From the NCBI RefSeq assembly GCF_036370855.1, contig NC_088102.1, positions 20,193,001 to 20,257,000 on the forward strand: 64,000 nucleotides of DNA, in the 5' to 3' direction. Below are positions 1 through 64,000 of the stretch, in pieces; the stretch's first letter is position 1; each line of letters begins with the position of its first letter. The position numbers were made by a program, and so were the translations under genes. Below the pieces are notes generated by a model. The model was not told the DNA's origin. It made no database searches and saw nothing but the letters and a program-made list of their open reading frames with translations. Origin of the DNA: Dromaius novaehollandiae. Taxonomy: Eukaryota; Chordata; Aves; Casuariiformes; Dromaiidae.

Positions 1-1398
1 AGGATAAAGACTGAAGGATAAAATAGAAAATTATTTCTTTAAACTTATAGCTCTTTTCAACCTCATTAATGCTTTTTGCTATGTTCCTTTTGCCCTTCAG
101 GATGCCAGTTACAGTTGCTCAGATTAAAAGAAACTCTGAGGTCACAGAGATGGCATGGTGTGATGTAACACCAGTCTTGGGGCTAAATTCTGATCTCCTG
201 GGTCATAGTGATTAATTCTATAGCAGTAAAATGACAAATTTTATTGATGTCAACAGAAATGTCTGTGGGATTAGGTAGTATCCAGCATAACAAAGAACAT
301 TAAAATCTGTTCAGTCTTGTTCCAGTATGTACATCAGGTAGTTGGGGCATGTCAAACTGAATATCTACATTAATTTACTGACCTCAGTGTTCAGTTCTTA
401 ATATCATATCTGTATTAATTCACTTTTATTTACTTGGAATTTTGTGTACAGATATTTCTCCCTGTTACTTGTTCATATTTGTTCACTGGAAGACAGGTTG
501 AAATATCAAAACTGTAGAAAGCTTTAACAGCAGAAAGCACCAGGATTTACCATATCACTAATTACTCAAAAAAAGCACAGTAACACATTTAGGAAAGCCA
601 CCAAATGAGTCAGCTGTAATACTGTTGCATTTTTGTAATCAAAACATGTGGAACAAAACACATCATACCTTTTGCACCTTTTTACCTTATACGATGCTGC
701 ATTTCATCTCAACCGCAGTGAAAGTTCTTTAGATAGATTCACTGGATCACGGCCTTAAAGAAACCAAGATTAGACCACTGCTTTACTATGCAACTTTAGT
801 AAGAAAGGGCACAGTGTTGTGCTGCCCCAGATCAAAGATAAAGTCTTTTCAGAATCACAAGCAACCATCAATTCTCCTTTCTTGTTCCAGAAAGGAGTAA
901 ACTGGTATTATCACATTACGTTAATGGCTACAGCAATGCAGTCCAACACTGAAGTGCAATTACAAAACCAAAGTTCCAGTCCTCCGCCTTGATCTCTACT
1001 TCTGCAGGGTGAATGGCAGCTCTGCAGTCTTCTCCCCCTCCATGCTGACCTCTATGATGGACAGATGGCTTATAAAAATCAGTATAGGACCTGGACAGCC
1101 AGGTTAAGAGCCAGTTACACTTTTAGCAAAGGTAACCAATTTCATTAGCCATTGAAATTGGCTAGAGCCTGATCAAATAATTTTAGCCATTTAGCCAGAA
1201 AAAAATACTTTACTTTTTTCTTTATAACCTAATTAGCAACATTGGAAAAAATGTATGTTTATTATTTGCATGGGCATATATTGATGAACATTACCAATGA
1301 ATCCTCTCACTGACGTTGTAATGAAAAGCACTTAATTCTGAAGGGGTGCCAGATCAGATTCATTCTCAGCAGGAAGAGAAAATCATCAGCAATTTATT

Positions 1399-1416
1399 GG
1401 GGGGGGGGGGGGGGGG
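1399..1416. repeat. Poly-G tract (G18)
   Basis: Uninterrupted run of 18 G on the plus strand in otherwise AT-rich flanking DNA. Simple repeat with no evident function; such tracts are prone to length error in sequencing. Confidence 0.9.
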
Positions 1417-1563
1417 AAGATGTGCTGAATTCTAATTACTTCTACAGACAGCACTCTTGCCTTTTTTCTCTCCCTGCCCCAAGCAAACTATCTTTTAAAA
1501 ATAAAGGAAAAGCACATGAGTCTAACAGATCTAAAAGACACTTTAACCAAAGACCACATAGTA

Positions 1564-1602
1564 TGAGTGCAGCCTGAATTACCTGAGTGCAGCCTGAATT
1601 AC
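1564..1602. repeat. Two-copy 19-bp direct repeat
   Basis: The 19-mer tgagtgcagcctgaattac occurs at 1564-1582 and again at 1584-1602, identical, with one base between. A small recent tandem duplication. Confidence 0.9.
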
Positions 1603-3144
1603 TTATTACCCATTCAGTTGTGGGTTGGACTAGGTTGTCCCTTTTCCCCTTTGCATTTTTCACAGGTTCACTTTCAAAATGTTAGGACTCCATTTCTCCA
1701 TACAAAATTCTGACACAAATCATCATGTATGGTTTAACTAGTTACCAGAATTAAATGAAATGCAAGTGAAAACAGGAATATTGTGAAATGACGACATGTA
1801 ACAAAAACAGTAGTATGAAAAAAGGAATTTTAAAGTACCCTGCACAACAGGAGTTCTAAATTTTTATTCTAACTTAGAAAATGTCTTAGAAGTCTGTCCT
1901 GGCACCTGAGAGGCTGCACATCTTAAGAATGCCTGTATAAATTTTTAACTAAACAACATTTTCTGGCTGTTGATGTTCTGTCAGTAGCTTTCTGGACAGC
2001 TCTAATGCATCATCAAGCCCAGCTGTGTTGGGGTGCTGTTATAGGCTTGACTGAAAAAGACTGTCCAAAGACACTAGAGTTTCAGGCTGGCAACAATCTC
2101 TTCAAAACAAGTTTTCCTTATTCTTCTGGAAGAGCAGAAGTTTAAATAGAACTACATGCATACCTATTTAAATCAAGCCCAACCTTTATTTGAAACATAA
2201 ATTCACCTCACCCGCATACTGCTGAGCAAGCCAAACTAACAGCCTCTATTCGTTCCTTTAACTCCGCCACCCAGCGGTGCCTCACTTCGCAAGCTTATAC
2301 CAGAGTAAAAGTTGCTTTGGGTCACAGCTCTGTGCTGAAAAATTTCCCAAGTCTTCTAAAAGAGTGAATCACTTGATTTATTTGTTCCCACAACAGACTT
2401 CGGAATGATGTTCTGACAGTGGATTAATCTGAGTGCCAGAGAACTGAAATAAAATCATGCTAAGTTCCTGGAGACCGAAAAATTCCATCTGGAATTCAAG
2501 CACAAATGCCTCAGAGCCAGTCAAACCACTCTATGCAAAACCAGAAGTGTTCATATATGTAACATTAATAAATCACAACATTCTTCAAATTCATGATCAA
2601 TGTCTATTAATTGTTAACCTACCTTCCAGGAGTCCTAAAGTCTTCTTCATATGAAGACATCTGTATACTTAGAACTTCTTTAATTCTCACAGACTGAATC
2701 ATGAAAATAAAGTGAGAACATACTCTGTTAAAAAAAATAACAATGGCTATGAAGTTGTTTATGATCTCTCAGTTTTCAGAGCACACTCCTCTATTTACCA
2801 GCCACTTTCCCAGATCTCCATCTCTTCAAGCTCATCAGGGACAGAACCAGTTATTGCATACAGTATAACTAGTAAAGTATATGCTTATGGAATTGAGGAG
2901 AGATGGAAACCAGAGAGCAATCTTCCAGTCTGTTGCATGGACATCCCAATAGCATCCTGCCCTCACTCTGCTTGCATTTTTTGCAAAGTTCTCAAAACTG
3001 GATAAAGTAGTAATAACAATTACAGCAACCACCTCTAAATTGTCAACACTAGCTAAGAACTGAACAATGTAAGTTACTGGTATTTGCTGTGAAGAATGAG
3101 TGTAAAACTGTTATGGGCAAGGCTATCTAGCGCTATGCTCTGTT

Positions 3145-3164
3145 AAAAAAAAAAAAAAAAAAAA
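3145..3164. repeat. Poly-A tract (A20)
   Basis: Homopolymer of 20 A on the plus strand downstream of TDP1. No retroposed body is recognisable to its left. Confidence 0.85.
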
Positions 3165-3904
3165 CTGCAAAATAAAGCTTCCCAACCATGACCCAAAGCC
3201 ATAACCTTTTTGATCTCAAAACTGCAGAGAAATTAATTTAACAGAATTTAACTAGAGATGGCACAAAAGGGACAGAATATGAAAGACAGAAAAGAAGCAA
3301 TACTTTTTAATGTTGCTCTGTAACAATGATCTGTGACAATGTAGGAAAACAACAAAAAACTACTCCTTTCTAGGCAGAAGCTGTGACAATTTCATGAAGA
3401 ACTACTTTTTCTAAGGAAATTTTTCAATAAAACAAGGATAGAATTGCAAAATAAAACAACATTAAACAAACATTACGCAGAAGTACATTCCCAGCGTACT
3501 CCCAATCATCTCAGAGGATGAGACTGCAAAATGAAAGACATGGCACTGGAACAGTTACCTAGTCAGATTATTTGGGATCCAGAAGGAAGTATGAATAAAA
3601 TACTGCATTGTACAATAAGACTTTCAGACTACGGGACCATACATCCTGTAAGCACTATTTAAGACTATTCCTCAGCATCCAAGTCCATCCACTTTAACTG
3701 TTTTGGACAGTACTTGGATGTCTGCTGCAAGGAGAAAAAGAAAAAAAGGAAAAAGAAAAGGATTAGGAAATAATTGATGTGACATACTGCAAGAAGCCAA
3801 AACAGCAAGTATCATCAGATCTTGTATTAGAAGTGATAATTACCAAAGCAAAGGTTCAATTCAATTTGAAATGTACACAGGCTTAGAAGATAGAACAAAC
3901 AAGA

Positions 3905-4312
3905 TTTTTCAACAAGATTGACTTTATTTGTACTTTAAATTTTACATAAAAAAACCTTTTATTAGAGCTAGCAGGGGCCAAATGACAGTTTCATAGCAGA
4001 GCAAATTTTAAATCCATTACAGCTAAAAATGTAGAGGAAATCTCTGAGAACGGTCTACGCTCATTTTAACCTTGCAAAGCATATTGGCAACCACAGTAAG
4101 AAAGAAAAACATACAAAAGGTATTTAAAAATGCAGTGTCATGAATTGTTATATAACAAGAGTCACAGATTCTCCAAAAATCTCCCCATTATCAATATTTA
4201 AGTAATTCTTTCATGTTAGCCATTACAGCTTAAAAACAGAGAGAAGCAGTCTCACATTTAGGGTGGAAGGCTCAGTGTCAGTAGGTGAAGTACCACAGAA
4301 CACTGGAAACTT
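3905..4312 (-). other. TDP1: TDP1 3' untranslated region
   Basis: Sequence between the TGA stop at 4315-4313 and the inferred cleavage site. It contains no intron-like boundaries. Length is about 400 nt if the 3928-3923 signal is used. Confidence 0.5.
3923..3963 (-). terminator. TDP1: TDP1 polyadenylation signals
   Basis: Two AATAAA hexamers read on the minus strand, at 3963-3958 and 3928-3923, about 350-390 nt past the stop codon. A TTGTTTGTTC-type GT-rich element follows at about 3903-3893, the expected downstream element. Cleavage is therefore inferred near 3905-3915. These are the first AATAAA hexamers I found after the stop. Alternative, more distal sites cannot be excluded. Confidence 0.6.
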
Positions 4313-61850
<57,538 letters not shown>

Positions 61851-61854
61851 GTTC

Positions 61855-62650
61855 CTAGGGGGGACAAAAAACCCACAAAGTTCTACCATGTTTCCTGTGC
61901 TCAAGGCCATTTTCCTTCCTACTATCCTTTCACTCATCCCCATGACCTTTATAGCTTCTTTATTTGACAGGATCTCCAGGCTTCTGGCTAGGAGATATTT
62001 CATAGCACACAAAGCTTATTTGCTTTTGCATCCAGGAGACAAAGAAATACTCACAATGGAAGCAACCATCAAAGGAGAAGCAGCCCGTGTGTAAGTCTGC
62101 ACACTCAGAACTAGCTGGGATAGGAGCACATGCACAAAAGCCCTTAAAAAATAAAAGGAAAGACTTTCATCACATAAATATTAGTTACACCAAGGTTAAC
62201 TATTAGGTCTAGCACACTACATTGCAGACACACAGGAGCAAGAAATAAAACACAGCTGTAGCCAATCATTAACACCCCACTAACAGCCAGAAACTAAAGT
62301 TACTGTGTCAAAAGACTAGACAAGCGAGCTCAACCGAGAAACCAAACCGCTCCGCGGCCTGCAATAACCCAGCCGATGCTGGCCCGAGCCCCCCCCCCCC
62401 TTCCAGCTGCCCCTGGGGACCGGCCTGTCCCCCGCCCCAGCCCCCTCTGCCCCGGCGAGGCCCTCAGCCGCGCCCACCAGGGCGCAGGGCCAGAGCCGCG
62501 CGGCCAGCCAAGAGCGCGGGAGCCGCCAGCCCGCCCGCCCTGGGGCGGGGGGTGCGAGGCCACAGCATAGGGAGCCCCAACGGCCGCTCCCGCCGCCAGC
62601 CGGGCCGCAGCGCCCCCCGCAGGGACCCCACGAGCCCCCGCGCTGCTCAC
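61855..62650 (-). other. TDP1: TDP1 intron 1 (5'UTR intron)
   Basis: About 0.8 kb between the CpG-island donor (gtgagc at 62650) and the exon 2 acceptor. An alternative 5'UTR exon could lie here but I see no clear one. Confidence 0.65.
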
Positions 62651-63200
62651 CTCAGCCGCCGGCCAACGCGCCGCCAGCGCCAGCACCCGCCCCTTCCCGT
62701 TCCGGCAGAGCAGCGGCAACTCCCCCAAGCCCGAACACCCGCGCGGCCCCCGAGCTAAAATAAGAGGAGGCAGCGGCCCGGCTCCACCCAAGCTGCCCCG
62801 CCCCGCCCGCTCCTAGCCAATGGCGCGCTTCGAGTCTCAGCCAATAGGCGCCGACGCTGCCGTTGCTCGACGGGAGCCGATGGCAGCGCGCGGGGCCCGC
62901 GGGCGGGCCGGGGGGTCGCTGCTGCCGCGCTGCGGGAGCGTGAGGGGCGCCGCCGGGCGAGGGGCGCCGCCGGGCTGGGCCCCTTCTCGCCTCCCCGCCG
63001 GGTGCGGGTGCACGGGGTGGGCGGCCGCGGGGCCCTGCCTGCGCGCCCCTTCCCGGTGGGCTGTGGCGCGGGGGGCGCCTGCTGCTGGACCTGAGGGGCC
63101 TCCGTCCTCCGCGACTGCCGGAGAGCCTTTCCGCCCCCTCAGAGGGGCGGGGGGCATCGAGAGGCGTTAAAGCGGCCCTGGCATCTCCGGCCGCGGCAAA
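62330..63200. promoter_or_regulatory. CpG island covering the TDP1 promoter
   Basis: Abrupt change from AT-rich DNA to very GC-rich, CpG-dense sequence, ending near 63200. Two CCAAT boxes lie at 62817-62821 and 62841-62845 on the plus strand (ATTGG on minus), 24 bp apart. A GC box lies at 62796-62808. No TATA box is convincing. This architecture is typical of a bidirectional housekeeping promoter. The leftward transcript is TDP1; the rightward partner would be EFCAB11 by mammalian synteny but is not confirmed here. Confidence 0.85.
62651..62780 (-). other. TDP1: TDP1 exon 1 (non-coding), start approximate
   Basis: A strong donor GGCTGAG|gtgagc ends at 62651 on the minus strand inside the CpG island, just downstream of the GC box and CCAAT boxes. 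The transcription start is inferred between about 62700 and 62790; no initiator motif fixes it. The exon carries no part of the TDP1 reading frame. Confidence 0.5.
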
Positions 63201-64000
63201 ACAGTCACGTCCTGGTGATTGGAGTTCATCTAGAAACTCTTCGTTTGACCCCGCTGTCAGTTTAGGGCAGGTGTAGCATTTGCATAATCAGTCATTCAGC
63301 TCCGTGTTAATTGCTGTGTCTGCAGCCCCCGCTAGCGAGTTCACTGCGAGGCAAGTTCAGGAGGGGAGTGGGAGGAAAACAGGTGTGAAATTAATCCAAG
63401 TAAGACATGGGCTACATCAAAGCTGGCTCTAGCTAACGAAATGCACTCTCAGAGCATTTGGGTCTCTTTATACTAATTTATTATCTGCTTGTGACTGCAG
63501 TTAACAAATAATGCAAGTGCCTTGTATCAAAGTGTAATAAAATCAGCAAGCTACACCTAGCAACGTCTTACTGAAACTTGCTTATGTAATTTCCTTAGCC
63601 CTCTTCTGCGGAGTTCTGGTATAACACCGCCTGCAATGCTTCTTCCTGAAGCAGCTCGCAGATATGCTCTTCGATGCTACAAGATAAATGTGAAAACATT
63701 TAATGGTTTATCAATGCTTGCTGAAGCTCTTTTGAGGCTGAAAGCCTCTTATGAGAATTAGCTATTTCTGTATATTGTGTGCTTAATCTTTTATCTAGGT
63801 ATAAAGTACAGAAAGTGTATTTTCTTCTAAAAATAGCTGAGAAAATTTGCTGTTTTTTCCTGTCTGTAGAGTGCCTTCAGTGAGAACTAAATATGCCTGG
63901 CATCTTTCAAGAAAAAAAAAAAAAAAGATCTGGTAGAAACAAAATGTAGTGTCATTTGGTTTCTAGAATTCTGTACCAGGTATACTGGTACAGAATATTT
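63201..64000. other. Upstream flank of TDP1
   Basis: AT-rich sequence beyond the CpG island. It contains the exon-like ORF at 63595-63676 and an A14-16 tract near 63912. No EF-hand coding sequence of EFCAB11 is recognised; its exons may lie beyond the window. Confidence 0.6.
63595..63676 (-). CDS. Unassigned terminal-exon-like ORF
   Basis: On the minus strand a good acceptor (cacatttatcttgtag) is followed by an open frame reading IEEHICELLQEEALQAVLYQ, then NSAEEG and TAA (63597-63595). An AATAAA lies at 63482-63477, about 115 nt further on. The segment is acidic and helix-like, and it keeps several CpGs outside the island. I do not recognise the protein. The plus strand is also open here (MLLPEAARRYALRCYKINVK...), so this may be chance. 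If real it is the last exon of a gene ending about 0.7 kb upstream of the TDP1 start. Confidence 0.25.

Larger units (their letters stand above)
1..3904. other. Intergenic sequence downstream of TDP1
   Basis: AT-rich DNA beyond the TDP1 poly(A) site. I see no exon-like ORF with splice sites and no conserved protein in six frames. It holds a G18 tract, a 19-bp tandem duplication, an A20 tract and, around 1600-1665, a stretch resembling a CR1 3' tail (ggttggactaggttg). In mammals the next gene on this side is KCNK13, in the same orientation as TDP1; nothing of it is visible here. Confidence 0.7.

Noticed and set aside
1600-1665. Possible CR1 3' tail
   Set aside because: Only about 16 bases match well; too short to annotate as an element.
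61855-62012. In-frame upstream extension of the first TDP1 coding exon (MCAMKYLLARS...)
   Set aside because: A strong polypyrimidine-AG acceptor lies at 61856-61855 and similarity to TDP1 begins only after it.
62330-63170. Long overlapping ORFs on both strands of the CpG island
   Set aside because: Gly/Ala/Arg/Pro-rich frames are expected from GC-rich DNA lacking AT-rich stop codons; no homology, and the region is promoter and non-coding exon.
63561-63762. Plus-strand ORF (MLLPEAARRYALRC...) overlapping the orphan minus exon
   Set aside because: No family recognised and no donor or poly(A) signal that makes a clean gene model; the minus-strand model is better, so it is mentioned only as the alternative.

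Overview
This is vertebrate nuclear DNA: long AT-rich introns, short exons with GT-AG boundaries, and one CpG island near the right end. The repeats point to a bird, or at least a sauropsid. Four or more recognisable CR1 LINE 3'-end fragments are present, and I see no Alu, L1, MIR or B1.

The window is essentially one complete gene on the minus strand: TDP1, tyrosyl-DNA phosphodiesterase 1. I could place every coding exon by eye. Fifteen coding exons (61850 down to 4313) join in frame, with consensus splice sites and no internal stop, into a 607-residue protein (human TDP1: 608). Both HKN catalytic motifs are intact: H259/K261/N279 and H490/K492/N513. A non-coding first exon lies in the CpG island (donor at 62651/62650). 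A poly(A) signal with a GT-rich downstream element lies near 3,9xx.

Layout from left to right: 1-3,904, sequence downstream of TDP1 with no gene seen; 3,905-4,386, 3'UTR and last exon; 4,387-61,303, introns and exons 15 to 3; 61,304-61,854, the large first coding exon, which carries the whole regulatory N-terminus; 62,330-63,200, a CpG island with two CCAAT boxes and a GC box that looks bidirectional; 63,200-64,000, upstream flank with one unassigned exon-like ORF. In mammals EFCAB11 is head-to-head with TDP1, but I could not recognise any EFCAB11 coding sequence here.

The most striking feature is in intron 13. A near-full-length pogo/Tigger DNA transposon (30633-32981) is flanked by TA and carries a decayed transposase. 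Its sequence closely follows the Tigger1 family I know from placental mammals. It sits inside an older, reverse-oriented CR1 fragment, so it inserted into a sauropsid chromosome. If database comparison confirms this, it suggests horizontal transfer of a mammal-type Tigger into this lineage. The rest of the intronic sequence holds simple repeats, a few hairpin-forming inverted repeats and CR1 relics.
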